Origin: Halarcobacter ebronensis
GTDB taxonomy: Bacteria > Campylobacterota > Campylobacteria > Campylobacterales > Arcobacteraceae
Length of the DNA: 64,000 nt
Reading direction: 5' to 3'
Assembly: GCF_013201825.1 (NCBI RefSeq)
Contig: NZ_CP053836.1
Coordinates: 1-64,000 of the forward strand
Shown here: positions 29,414-39,020 of the stretch, piece after piece
Layout of the letters: every line of letters begins with the position of its first letter
Position numbering within the stretch: position 1 is the first letter of the stretch
Made by a program: the position numbers and the translations under genes
Notes under the pieces: model-generated
The model's database searches: none
Seen by the model: only the letters and a program-made list of their open reading frames with translations
Told to the model about the DNA's origin: nothing

Positions 29414-29486
29414 TGCTAGTACAAGGCAAAATTTTTGCAGGTTTACTCTTTGTAAATTAAAAAAATTTTAACGCTGTAATAGTGAT
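29414..29486. repeat. REP/MITE-like palindromic element between urtD and urtE
   Basis: The ends form an imperfect inverted repeat, TTGCTAGTACAAGG on the plus strand and TCACTATTACAGCG on the minus strand. Inside lie the palindromes GCAAAATTTTTGC and TTTAC-TCTTT-GTAAA. The gap is otherwise empty, unlike the overlapping junctions elsewhere in the urt operon. It may be a dispersed repeat or an mRNA processing hairpin. Confidence 0.5.
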
Positions 29487-29503
29487 ATAATTTGGATTTT
29501 TTA

Positions 29504-30292
29504 CTATTCTCCTAGATATACTTTTCTCACCTTTTCATTATTTTGGATATCTTTCATAGAACCCTCAGCTAACACTGAACCCTCATGAAGTACGGTTACT
29601 TTTTTTGCAATACTTCTAATAAACTCCATATCGTGTTCAACCACAACAACAGAGTGGTTTTTTGACAGTTCTGTTAAAATCTGACCAGTTTTTTCAACCT
29701 CTCCTGGAGTCATACCAGCTACTGGTTCATCTACAAGTAATAGTTTTGGACTTTGCATTAAAAGCATTCCAATCTCAAGCCACTGTTTTTGCCCGTGTGA
29801 AAGAATAGAGGCTTTTTTATGATAGTGCTCTTTTAGTCCAATTAGCTCCATAGTTTGCTCGATTTTATCTTTTTGTTCCCCATTTAACTTAGCAAATAGA
29901 GTTTTGTAGAACCTTTTATCATCTTTCATGGCAAGCTCTAGGTTTTCAAAAATTGTATGACCTTCAAAAACTGTTGGTTTTTGGAATTTTCTTCCAATTC
30001 CTATTTGGGCAATTGTTGGTTCATCCATCTCCAATAAATTTGCAGCTTTTCCAAAAATAACATGACCATTGTCTGGTCTAGTTTTCCCTGTAATTACATC
30101 CATCATTGTTGATTTTCCAGCTCCATTTGCCCCAATAATACATCTAAGCTCTTCATACTCAATTGATAAAGATAGTGAGTTTAGGGCTTTAAATCCATCA
30201 AAACTAACTGTAACATCATCTAAATAGAGGATTCTATCACCTTTTTTTAGCTCACCTACATTCTCTTCATTATTTGTTTTAAGCAGGAACAT
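29504..30292 (-). CDS. urtD: Urea ABC transporter ATPase UrtD
   Basis: The 262-aa LivG-class ATPase has Walker A GANGAGKSTMMD, the UrtD-typical VITGKTRPDNG and GRKFQKPTVFE, and signature ILSHGQKQWLEIGMLL with LSHGQ in place of LSGGQ, as usual in UrtD. Its start at 30292 has a strong GGGGAGG ribosome site and overlaps the urtC end. Confidence 0.95.
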   Translation of the reverse strand: MFLLKTNNEENVGELKKGDRILYLDDVTVSFDGFKALNSLSLSIEYEELRCIIGANGAGKSTMMDVITGKTRPDNGHVIFGKAANLLEMDEPTIAQIGIGRKFQKPTVFEGHTIFENLELAMKDDKRFYKTLFAKLNGEQKDKIEQTMELIGLKEHYHKKASILSHGQKQWLEIGMLLMQSPKLLLVDEPVAGMTPGEVEKTGQILTELSKNHSVVVVEHDMEFIRSIAKKVTVLHEGSVLAEGSMKDIQNNEKVRKVYLGE

Positions 30293-31439
30293 TGGTTACC
30301 TCCCCTTTAGATTTTTTGAAATTTAGTTTTGAAAGAAGTCCCACAACTCCTTTTGGTAAAAACAGTGTTACTACTACAAATAATCCACCTAAAGCGTATA
30401 ACCAAACCTCTGGAAGAGCCGAAGTAAAATAAGTACTTGCATAATTTACTATAAATGCTCCAACAATTGCTCCATAAAGTGTTCCTCTCCCACCTATTGC
30501 AACCCAAATTACAAGTTCAATAGAAAAGAGTGGAGAGAATACATTTGGGTTTATAATTCCAACTTGCGGAACATATAAAGCTCCTGCAACTCCAGCCATA
30601 GCAGCACTAACTACAAAGATAAAAAGTTTATATTGTTCAACTTTGTAGCCAATAAATCTTGTTCTACTCTCAGCATCTCTAATAGCAATGCATACACGTC
30701 CAAGTCTTGAGTTTATAATAAATCTTGCTATTAGATATCCTACAAATAAAGCAAGAAATGAGACTATTAATAAAGAGATTCTAGTTGTATCAGCTGATAA
30801 ATCAAATCCTAAAATATCTTTAAAATCTGTTAGTCCATTGTTTCCACCAAATCCCATATCATTTCTAAAAAATGCTAACATAAGTGCATAGGTCATAGCT
30901 TGGGTAATAATTGATAGATAAACTCCTGTTACTCTTGATCTAAATGCTAAATATCCAAAAATAAAAGCCAAAAGTCCTGGAACTAAAACAATCATAAGCA
31001 TAGTAAAGATTGGATTATCAAATCCATACCAAAACCAAGGAAGTTCTTTTAGGTTCATAAATACCATAAAATCTGGAAGTTCTGGATTTCCATAAACTCC
31101 CCTATCTCCTATTTGTCTCATAAGATACATCCCCATTGCATATCCCCCAAGTGAGAAAAATGCCCCATGACCAAGACTTAGGATTCCTATATATCCCCAC
31201 ACTAAATCAAGAGCAAGTGCTAACAGAGCAAATGCTAGATATTTACCAAGCAAGGTTACAGTGTATGTTGACACATAAAAAAGTGAATCTTTTGGTAAAA
31301 GTAGATTTGAAAATGCTACGTAGAATACCACAAGAGCAAGTATTGATAGAACAATTTTTCCACCTCTATCGTTGTTTAAAATCTGTAAAATTATAGGTTT
31401 TCTTTTGCCTGCAAGCAGGATTTCACTTCGTTTCATCAT
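30279..31439 (-). CDS. urtC: Urea ABC transporter permease UrtC
   Basis: The LivM-class inner-membrane permease has about ten helices and motifs such as DLVWGYIGILSLGHGAFFSLGGYAMGMYL-like (about 85-113). The reading frame opens at an ATG at 31463 inside urtB, but AAGGTGG sits 5 bp before the ATG at 31439, which I prefer. About 386 aa, normal length. Confidence 0.93.
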   Translation of the reverse strand: MMKRSEILLAGKRKPIILQILNNDRGGKIVLSILALVVFYVAFSNLLLPKDSLFYVSTYTVTLLGKYLAFALLALALDLVWGYIGILSLGHGAFFSLGGYAMGMYLMRQIGDRGVYGNPELPDFMVFMNLKELPWFWYGFDNPIFTMLMIVLVPGLLAFIFGYLAFRSRVTGVYLSIITQAMTYALMLAFFRNDMGFGGNNGLTDFKDILGFDLSADTTRISLLIVSFLALFVGYLIARFIINSRLGRVCIAIRDAESRTRFIGYKVEQYKLFIFVVSAAMAGVAGALYVPQVGIINPNVFSPLFSIELVIWVAIGGRGTLYGAIVGAFIVNYASTYFTSALPEVWLYALGGLFVVVTLFLPKGVVGLLSKLNFKKSKGEVTNVPA

Positions 31440-31449
31440 CTTTTCCACC

Positions 31450-33054
31450 TTAGTCTTGTGCATCTCGACCCTTTTGAGGGAATAGCCCTCTAGGTCTTTT
31501 TTGAATAAACAGAATTATAAATACAAGGATAAGTACTTTTGCTAAAACTGCTCCTGCAACTGGTTCTATAAATTTATTGATTTCCCCAAGTGTAATTGCA
31601 CCAATTAGTGTTCCCCAAAGGTTTCCAACTCCACCAAATACAACAACCATAAAACTATCAACAATATAAGCTTGTCCAAGGTTTGGTCCTACATTTGTAA
31701 GTTGTGATAGGGCAACCCCTGCAATCCCTGCAATACCTGAACCAATACCAAAAGTCATAGCATCTATGAAAGAGGTTTTGATCCCCATTGCTTGTGCCAT
31801 CTCCCTATTTTGAGTAACAGCTCGCACTTTTAATCCTAGTGAAGTTTTATTTAATACAAGTAAAATTCCAATAAATACCAAAACTGCAAAGATAATAATA
31901 TAGAGTCTATTATAAGTTAAAGATAGAGCACTATTTATCCCCCAAGCTCCACTCATCCAAGATGGTGTTTTAACCTCTTGATTTAGTGGAGAGTAGATTG
32001 TTCTAACTAATTGTTGCAGAATCAAACTAATCCCAAAAGTTGCAAGTAGAGTCTCTAAAGGTCTTCCATATAGGTATCTAATAACAAGTCTTTCAATAAT
32101 AATACCAACAATTCCACTTACTATAAAAGCACAAGGAATTGCTATTAAAATTGAATACTCCATCAGATTTGGCATTATTTGTTGCAAAGTATAAGTTGTA
32201 TATGCTCCAATCATCATCATCTCACCATGAGCCATATTAATTACTTTCATAACTCCAAAGGTAATAGCAAGACCAATCGCTGCAAGAAGCAAAACTGAAC
32301 CAAGACTTAGACCAAAAAAGGCTTTTTCAACAACAGCATAATATGATCTAATTGTCTCAACTGAACCCAATGAAGATTTTGCTGCTTTAATTAGTTCAGG
32401 TTGATTGTTTTCATTATTTATAATCTCTTTTAAAGCAATCATTGTTTGGTTTGATAGATAATCTCCTAGCTGTACAACTGCTAAAAGTTGTTCCTCTGTA
32501 CTTGTACTATATTTTGCTTGTAAAATAGTATTTGCTTCAGTTAAAACCTCTTTTATATCACTGTTTGTCTCTTTTGCTAAAGCTTTTGTAATAAGCTCTT
32601 GTGAATCTTTATCTAGGTTTTTTAGAATATTTTTAGAAGATGCTAATCTCTTTTCATCTTTTTTTGAAAAAAGATTCATCTCTGCTAATTTACTATTAAT
32701 AATACTTCTTAATTTATTGTTTGTTTTTACTTTTTCAAAAATCTTTTTATCTTGTGCTTCAAGCTCTTTTCCTGTTAAAAGAGATTTTGAGTAGTAAGTG
32801 TTTCCCTCTTTTTTCTCTAAAATTACAAACTCGCCTGTAGTCTCTAAATAGTATAAATCTCCCTCTTCCATTTTTGTTAGAAGAAGATTTGTTCTATCAT
32901 CTTCGCTGTAAGTTTCAGCAAGTTGTACAACAACCTCTTGTTTATCTTTTAGGCTATTTGTTTTTAGTTTTTCAATATCTTGCTCAAAGTTTGCAAATAG
33001 TGAAGTTAGAAAAAATAAATTAAGAAAAACTATTTTTAAAATATTGATTTTCAT
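31450..33054 (-). CDS. urtB: Urea ABC transporter permease UrtB
   Basis: The 534-aa protein has the usual UrtB layout: signal peptide, a soluble helical N-terminal domain of about 200 residues, then a LivH-type permease domain with about eight helices (MAHGEMMMIGAYTTYTLQQ, TQNREMAQAMGI). It follows urtA after a hairpin and has an AAAAGG ribosome site. Confidence 0.95.
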   Translation of the reverse strand: MKINILKIVFLNLFFLTSLFANFEQDIEKLKTNSLKDKQEVVVQLAETYSEDDRTNLLLTKMEEGDLYYLETTGEFVILEKKEGNTYYSKSLLTGKELEAQDKKIFEKVKTNNKLRSIINSKLAEMNLFSKKDEKRLASSKNILKNLDKDSQELITKALAKETNSDIKEVLTEANTILQAKYSTSTEEQLLAVVQLGDYLSNQTMIALKEIINNENNQPELIKAAKSSLGSVETIRSYYAVVEKAFFGLSLGSVLLLAAIGLAITFGVMKVINMAHGEMMMIGAYTTYTLQQIMPNLMEYSILIAIPCAFIVSGIVGIIIERLVIRYLYGRPLETLLATFGISLILQQLVRTIYSPLNQEVKTPSWMSGAWGINSALSLTYNRLYIIIFAVLVFIGILLVLNKTSLGLKVRAVTQNREMAQAMGIKTSFIDAMTFGIGSGIAGIAGVALSQLTNVGPNLGQAYIVDSFMVVVFGGVGNLWGTLIGAITLGEINKFIEPVAGAVLAKVLILVFIILFIQKRPRGLFPQKGRDAQD

Positions 33055-33069
33055 TTAGATACCTTTTGT

Positions 33070-33110
33070 AAAAAGAGAGGGGTTTGTAGGAGATAAACTC
33101 CCCCTCTTTT
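33070..33110 (-). terminator. Attenuator-like hairpin between urtA and urtB
   Basis: In operon orientation AGAGGGG pairs with CCCCTCT across a 19-nt loop that contains an inner GGAG/CTCC pair, followed by CTTTTT. Partial terminators after a binding-protein gene commonly lower expression of the membrane components. Function is inferred. Confidence 0.65.
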
Positions 33111-33115
33111 GGTTT

Positions 33116-34396
33116 TTAGTAGTTTTGTCCTGAACACTTTTTAGTTTTAGTGTTGTAGTTACCACAATTAATTGGAGCTGTCCAATCAGCAATTACATCT
33201 TTAGATGAAGGTAAGAAATCTGACCATGCATCCCCATCAACCTCTTTTTTTGTTTGCCATACAGTCTCAAATTGACCATCCTCTTGAATCTCACCAATAA
33301 GTACCGGTTTTGTCAAGTGGTGGTTTTTAAGCATTTTAGCAGTTCCACCTGTTAAGTTTGGAACTTCAAGACCAATAATAGCTTTGCTAACTTTATCAAC
33401 ATCAGTAGTTCCAGCTTTTTCAACAGCTTTTACCCAAAGGTTAAATCCAATGTATGTAGCTTCCATAGGGTCGTTTGTAACTCTTTTATCATTTTTGATG
33501 AATTTTTTCCAAGCTTTAATAAATTTTTCATTCTCTGGAGTATCAACACTTTGGAAATAGTTCCAAGCTGCTAAGTGACCAACTAAAGGTTTTGTATCAA
33601 TACCTGAAAGCTCCTCTTCCCCAACAGAAAAAGCAACAACTGGAATATTTTCTGCACTAATACCTTGGTTTCCTAACTCTTTATAAAAAGGAACGTTTGC
33701 ATCTCCATTGATTGTTGAAACAACTGCAGTTTTAACTCCAGCAGATCCAAATTTTTTGATATCACTTACAATACTTTGCCAATCTGAGTGACCAAATGGT
33801 GTATAGTTAATCATAATATCTTCTGCTTTAACACCTTTAGCTTTTAAATATGCCTCTAAGATTTTGTTAGTTGTTCTTGGATAAACATAATCAGTACCTG
33901 CTAAAACCCATCTTTTAACACCAACTTCGTTCATTAAGTAATCAACAGCTGGAATTGCTTGTTGGTTTGGTGCAGCACCTGTATAAAATACATTTTTAGA
34001 AGACTCTTCACCCTCATATTGTACAGGGTAGAATAATAATCCATTTAACTCTTCAACAACTGGAAGAACAGATTTTCTTGATACTGATGTCCAACAACCA
34101 AATGTTACATCAACTTTCTCTTTTGTTAATAATCCTCTCATTTTTTCTGCAAACAAAGGCCAGTTTGAAGCTGGGTCAACAACAACAGCTTCTAGTTTTT
34201 TCCCTAACACTCCACCTTTTTTATTTTGCTCATCAATAAGCATTAAAACAGTATCTTTTAATGTAGTTTCACTAATTGCCATTGTTCCAGATAGAGAGTG
34301 TAGAACACCAACTTTAATTGTATCAGCAGCTTGGGCTAATGTACTCATAGCAACCAATGCAACAATCGATAAAGATTTTGCAAACATCCTATTCAT
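33116..34396 (-). CDS. urtA: Urea ABC transporter substrate-binding protein UrtA
   Basis: The 426-aa periplasmic protein has a signal peptide ending in LAQAA and the UrtA-typical start KVGVLHSLSGTMAISE, followed by GCWTSVSRKSVLPVVE and YPVQYEGEESSKNVFYTGA. It binds urea or short amides for UrtBCDE. It is the first gene of the operon; TATACT (minus strand, 34445-34450) is a possible -10 box. No -24/-12 motif was found. Confidence 0.96.
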   Translation of the reverse strand: MNRMFAKSLSIVALVAMSTLAQAADTIKVGVLHSLSGTMAISETTLKDTVLMLIDEQNKKGGVLGKKLEAVVVDPASNWPLFAEKMRGLLTKEKVDVTFGCWTSVSRKSVLPVVEELNGLLFYPVQYEGEESSKNVFYTGAAPNQQAIPAVDYLMNEVGVKRWVLAGTDYVYPRTTNKILEAYLKAKGVKAEDIMINYTPFGHSDWQSIVSDIKKFGSAGVKTAVVSTINGDANVPFYKELGNQGISAENIPVVAFSVGEEELSGIDTKPLVGHLAAWNYFQSVDTPENEKFIKAWKKFIKNDKRVTNDPMEATYIGFNLWVKAVEKAGTTDVDKVSKAIIGLEVPNLTGGTAKMLKNHHLTKPVLIGEIQEDGQFETVWQTKKEVDGDAWSDFLPSSKDVIADWTAPINCGNYNTKTKKCSGQNY

Positions 34397-34537
34397 TTGT
34401 ACTCCTTTTAATATTAAATACCTTTTTTGATATTTCTTAAGTGAAGTATAAAAGAGTTGTGTTGCTTTAGTGTTGTTTTTTGTGTTTCAAATAGATTTTG
34501 TTGTATATTAAACATACAGATGATTTTAGAAAAACCA

Positions 34538-37168
34538 CTATTCAACCTTTATGCAAAGCTCTAAAATTTTTTGATAGTTAAACTCTTCAACAAGTTTTTC
34601 TATCTCTTTTTTAGTCTTTAAATTAAGCTCTTTTTCTTTTAAAAGCTTTATTATTGAATCTCCATCAAGATTTATTGCATAATCTTTTATTTTTATGGCA
34701 AGCTCTTTTTCTAGAACTATTGCCTCTTCAAAGAAATCAATTTTCTCTTCATACTCAAACTCCAAGTTTAAAAATTTCTCTAAAGTATGGGTTATATCTC
34801 TCTCTTCAAAGGGTTTTGGAAGAAAATCATCAGCGCCACTATTTAATGCTTTTTGTCTATCATCTTCAAATACATTGGCAGAGATTGCAATAATTGGAAT
34901 ATTTTTTAAATCATTATCACTTTTTATTTTTAGAGTTGTCTGTAAACCATCTAAATTTGGCATTAGAATATCCATAAAAATCAAATCAAATCTCTGTTCT
35001 TTGCACAGTTTCAAAACCTCTAAACCATCTTTTGCTTCTGTGGTTGTTATGTTATAAGAGTTAAGAAATTGAACAAGCAGATCTCTATTTGCTTTTGTAT
35101 CATCTGCAACTAATATTTTGGCATTTGTAGGTTTTTTTATTTTGATTATCTTATCTGCTTCTATCTCTTCAAACTCTATGCTCTCAATCTTCTCATAATC
35201 AACTTCAAAGCAGAAACAACTACCCTCATCTTCTTTACTCTCTACACTTATTTTTCCACCCATTTTTTCAATTAACTCTTTTGTAATGGCAAGTCCAAGA
35301 CCAGTTCCAGCTTGTTTTTGTTTATGTTCATTTATCTGTTCAAAAGGTATAAAAATTAGTTCTAAAGCTTCTTTTTTTATTCCTATTCCTGTATCTGTAA
35401 TTGTAACTTTTAGCTTTGAATCAAGGGCTTCAACAAGAACTGTTACAGAACCTTTTTCAGTAAATTTTAGAGCATTCCCTAAGATATTTATAAATATCTG
35501 TCTTAGCCTTTTTTCATCACACTTTATATATTTTGGAACACTATTTTCTATTTTTAATCTAAAACTTAGTGCCTTATCTTCGCATTTTGAAGTAAATAGA
35601 GATTCTATCTCTTCAAGAAGTTTATAAAGATTAAAATCATTTGCAACAATATTTACTTTTCCTGCTTCAATTTTTGCAAACTCTAAAATCTCATTTATTA
35701 ATGAAAGAAGGTGTTGACCACTTCTATGAATAGTCTCTATATTCTGTTTTTCTGAGTTTATTAGGCTTTTTGATTTTTTAAGTAGAGTTGTAAAACCTAA
35801 AATTGCATTTAGTGGAGTTCTTAATTCATGGGACATATTTGTAAGAAAAATTGATTTGGATCTATTTGCATTTTGTGCTTCTATTGTGGCTTTTTTTAGT
35901 TGATTTTCATACTCTTTTCTTTTTGTTATATCTGAAAATACTACAACTGAACCCTCCAAAATTGTAGAGTTATTACTAAAAATAGGTGTACTTACATAAT
36001 CAATAGGAAACTCTTTGCCATTTTTAGAGATAAAGGTTTGATTCTCTTTTGAAACAAGCATAAGTCTCTCTTTTTGTTGGGCAGCTTTATTTGTAAGGTG
36101 TTTAGTTATAGTTTTATTTATATATTGTCCTATTAACTCTTTTGAGTTGTATCCTAAAAGCTCTGAGGCAGTTGGGTTTACAAAAATAAATCTTCCTTTA
36201 GAATCAAGACCAAAAATACCCTCACCTGCCAAATCAAGAAGTCTTTTGTTCTGTTTTTGTGAATCTATAAGTTTTATGGCATTATCTTTGAAAACTTCAA
36301 CTGCACCAATCATCTCACTTATTTCATCCATAAAGACTTTTTGAGGTAAATCAATATCCATCTCATTTTTTGCTAGTTTTAACATCCCTTTATTTAACAT
36401 CTCAACAGGTTGAATAATTCTATAAAGGATTATAAAAATAAATGAAAAAACAAAAAGAATTATTAGAAACAGTACTGCTAGTGAGAGGTAAGTTTCCATT
36501 TTTTTTACTGTAATATGAGCTTCATTTACTTTAGTTTGAGTTCTTGTTTCAAAGGCTTTATAAAACTCATTTAGAGGTTTCATAATAGCAATTTTTGCTC
36601 TATGGTATTCATCGGAGTGCATAATCTCTCTAGCTAGTTTGAAATTGGGCTCTTTTTTTATGGTGTAGTTTCCATTTCTATCTTGAAAAATACCTTTTAT
36701 GGCATTCATTGCTTTTGTTTCAAGATTTGTTAAATCATCTGACTCTTTTTGAGATTTGAAAAGAAGTGATAACTCCTCTTCAGGGAAGCCTGCTTGTTTC
36801 ATAAGTGTTCTAAGGGGAATTTTTTGACCGTCTAAAATTGGATTGCTTCCATCAAGGGTATAAAAATCCCAAAAGATTCTATTATAATATTTTGGTCTTG
36901 GTTTAAGACCATTTCTTATATCCAAAACAGTGTGAAACTGCTCTTTAAACATCTCTTTACCAGTTATAACATGGGTTCTTGCCATTCTTGTCAAATCATC
37001 ACTACTTTGTCTTAACTCATCTGCTAGAATTAAAGAACGATGTTGCATTTTATAGGCATTTTCTAGTTGATCAACAGCCCTTTGGTACTCACTTAAAATG
37101 AATACAACACTAATAAGAGTAGCACTATTTATGATAAGTAAAAGAATGAATAGTTGTTTAAGTTTCAT
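34538..37168 (-). CDS. Hybrid sensor histidine kinase (TM-HAMP-PAS-HK-REC)
   Basis: The 876-aa protein has an N-terminal TM helix, a periplasmic domain of about 200 residues, a second TM near 225-250, HAMP and PAS (about 310-425). A kinase core with His in NMSHELRTPLNAI and an HATPase domain (ILGNALKFTEKG, GTGLGLAIT) precede a receiver with Asp in IFMDILMPNLDG. The C-terminal 80 residues are helical and not assigned. It lies upstream of urtA on the same strand with a 141-bp gap; a role in urea sensing is only positional. Confidence 0.9.
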   Translation of the reverse strand: MKLKQLFILLLIINSATLISVVFILSEYQRAVDQLENAYKMQHRSLILADELRQSSDDLTRMARTHVITGKEMFKEQFHTVLDIRNGLKPRPKYYNRIFWDFYTLDGSNPILDGQKIPLRTLMKQAGFPEEELSLLFKSQKESDDLTNLETKAMNAIKGIFQDRNGNYTIKKEPNFKLAREIMHSDEYHRAKIAIMKPLNEFYKAFETRTQTKVNEAHITVKKMETYLSLAVLFLIILFVFSFIFIILYRIIQPVEMLNKGMLKLAKNEMDIDLPQKVFMDEISEMIGAVEVFKDNAIKLIDSQKQNKRLLDLAGEGIFGLDSKGRFIFVNPTASELLGYNSKELIGQYINKTITKHLTNKAAQQKERLMLVSKENQTFISKNGKEFPIDYVSTPIFSNNSTILEGSVVVFSDITKRKEYENQLKKATIEAQNANRSKSIFLTNMSHELRTPLNAILGFTTLLKKSKSLINSEKQNIETIHRSGQHLLSLINEILEFAKIEAGKVNIVANDFNLYKLLEEIESLFTSKCEDKALSFRLKIENSVPKYIKCDEKRLRQIFINILGNALKFTEKGSVTVLVEALDSKLKVTITDTGIGIKKEALELIFIPFEQINEHKQKQAGTGLGLAITKELIEKMGGKISVESKEDEGSCFCFEVDYEKIESIEFEEIEADKIIKIKKPTNAKILVADDTKANRDLLVQFLNSYNITTTEAKDGLEVLKLCKEQRFDLIFMDILMPNLDGLQTTLKIKSDNDLKNIPIIAISANVFEDDRQKALNSGADDFLPKPFEERDITHTLEKFLNLEFEYEEKIDFFEEAIVLEKELAIKIKDYAINLDGDSIIKLLKEKELNLKTKKEIEKLVEEFNYQKILELCIKVE

Positions 37169-37239
37169 ACAGCTTGTCTATTTTCTTTCTCTCTTTTTGA
37201 GTTATAATAACTAAAATTAGAGCTTAGATTAGAGATAAA

Positions 37240-38298
37240 ATGGATAAAAAATATACTATATTGATAGTTGATGATAAACTTGAGAATTTACAATATCTTC
37301 ATATAGTCTTAAAAGATGAGGATTATGATATTAGGGCAACTCCTGATGCAATGATGGCATTAGAAGCTGCAAAATTAAATACTCCAGATTTAATACTTTT
37401 AGATATAAAAATGCCAAATATTGATGGCTATGAGTTATGTAGAATGATAAAAAAGCAGGAGAGTCTAAAAGAGATACCAATAATATTTATCTCAGCTTTA
37501 GATAGTGTAGAAGATAAAGTAAAAGCATTTGAAGAGGGTGGTGTTGATTATATTACAAAACCCTTTGAACCAAAAGAGATACAAGCAAGGATTAAAACAC
37601 AACTACAAATCCATAAAAGCAAAATAATGATAGCAAGGCTCTATGAACAACAAGATCTATTTGTAAAGAAAATAATGCATGAGATGAATACTCCTGTTTC
37701 AATTATCTCTTTAAATACAGATTTAATGGAGAGACAAAATGGACCTTCAAAGGAAGTTGAAGCTATAAAGGCTTCTGTTAAAACTCTCTCTTCTATTTAT
37801 GGAGATTTATCCTATAAAATTAAAAAGGAGACTAAAGAGTATAAAATCTCTCAAATAAATCTTCTTGAATTTATTAGCTCAAGGGTTCAGTTTTTTGATG
37901 AACTTGCAAATACAAAAGATATTCATTTAAATTTGGAGTATAACAAAAACTGTGATGTTTTTATAAATAAGTATGAGCTTGAAAGAGTTATTGATAACAC
38001 CATAAGCAATGCAATAAAATATAGTAAACAAAGTAGTGAAATAAATATCTTTTTTGGAGAAGAAGCTGGAGATACAATTATTGAAATAGAGGATTTTGGA
38101 GTAGGAATTGAAGACCTTGATATGATATTTCAAGCCTATTATCAACAATCAAACAAAAGATTAGGACTGGGATTAGGTTTAAATATAGTAAAAGAGATTT
38201 GTGATAAATATGGTATTGATATAGATGTTATGAGCAAAAAAGGTGTTGGAACAAAATTTGTTTTTGATATAAAATCTATTGTAAAGAGTAGTTTATGA
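37240..38298 (+). CDS. Soluble receiver-histidine kinase fusion
   Basis: The 352-aa protein has a receiver domain first (Asp in LILLDIKMPNIDG, Lys in YITKPFEP), then a kinase dimerisation helix with His in KKIMHEMNTPVSIIS and an HATPase domain (NTISNAIKYSK, GLGLGLNIVKEI). No membrane segment is present. It overlaps the next response regulator gene by 4 bp (ATGA) and is divergent from the hybrid kinase, which may phosphorylate its receiver. Confidence 0.9.
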   Translation: MDKKYTILIVDDKLENLQYLHIVLKDEDYDIRATPDAMMALEAAKLNTPDLILLDIKMPNIDGYELCRMIKKQESLKEIPIIFISALDSVEDKVKAFEEGGVDYITKPFEPKEIQARIKTQLQIHKSKIMIARLYEQQDLFVKKIMHEMNTPVSIISLNTDLMERQNGPSKEVEAIKASVKTLSSIYGDLSYKIKKETKEYKISQINLLEFISSRVQFFDELANTKDIHLNLEYNKNCDVFINKYELERVIDNTISNAIKYSKQSSEINIFFGEEAGDTIIEIEDFGVGIEDLDMIFQAYYQQSNKRLGLGLGLNIVKEICDKYGIDIDVMSKKGVGTKFVFDIKSIVKSSL

Positions 38299-38972
38299 AA
38301 ATATTTTTGCTTGAGGACGATTTTTCACTAAATAGACTTATTTGCAATGCATTAGAACAAAGAGGTTTTTTTGTTACAAGTGTTGATGATGGTTATGATG
38401 CAATGACAAATATTTTAAACAATAAGTATGATCTTTATATTTTAGATATAAATGTTCCAGGTTTCTCAGGTCATGAGGTTTTAGAACAAATTAGAAAAAG
38501 CCACGAGAAGTTGCCAGTTATAATAGTAAGTGCGCAACTTGATATTGATAATATCTCAAAGGCGTATGATTTAGGGTGTAATGATTATTTAAAAAAGCCC
38601 TTTGAATTAGAAGAGTTGATTTTACATGTCAAATATCATATAAAGAGCATTTTGAAAAGTGATGTTGATAAGGATGTTATAGAATTAGGTTCAGGGTTTA
38701 GTTTTAATCTTAAAGAGCAAAGCCTATATAAACATAATCATGAGATTATATTAACCCAAAAAGAGAAACTGCTTTTAACTCTGCTTATAAACAATTTGGA
38801 TAAAACTGTTAGTTCTGAAATGATACATGAATATGTTTGGGACAGCAAAGAGATGGAAGCTGTTAGTATGAGAAGTATGGTTCATAAACTCCAAAAAAAA
38901 TTAAAAAGTGGAATGATAGTAAATATTAGAGGTATTGGTTATAGACTCATCAGTGCAAAAGTTGAGTTATAA
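38295..38972 (+). CDS. OmpR-type response regulator
   Basis: The 225-aa protein has a receiver domain (Asp in LYILDINVPGFSG, Lys in YLKKPFE) and a winged-helix output domain ending NIRGIGYRLI. It is translationally coupled to the receiver-kinase fusion and is probably its partner. Confidence 0.92.
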   Translation: MKIFLLEDDFSLNRLICNALEQRGFFVTSVDDGYDAMTNILNNKYDLYILDINVPGFSGHEVLEQIRKSHEKLPVIIVSAQLDIDNISKAYDLGCNDYLKKPFELEELILHVKYHIKSILKSDVDKDVIELGSGFSFNLKEQSLYKHNHEIILTQKEKLLLTLLINNLDKTVSSEMIHEYVWDSKEMEAVSMRSMVHKLQKKLKSGMIVNIRGIGYRLISAKVEL

Positions 38973-39020
38973 AAAAATCTTATAGAGCAATATAAAGCCT
39001 TTTTATGTTAGGATTTTATC

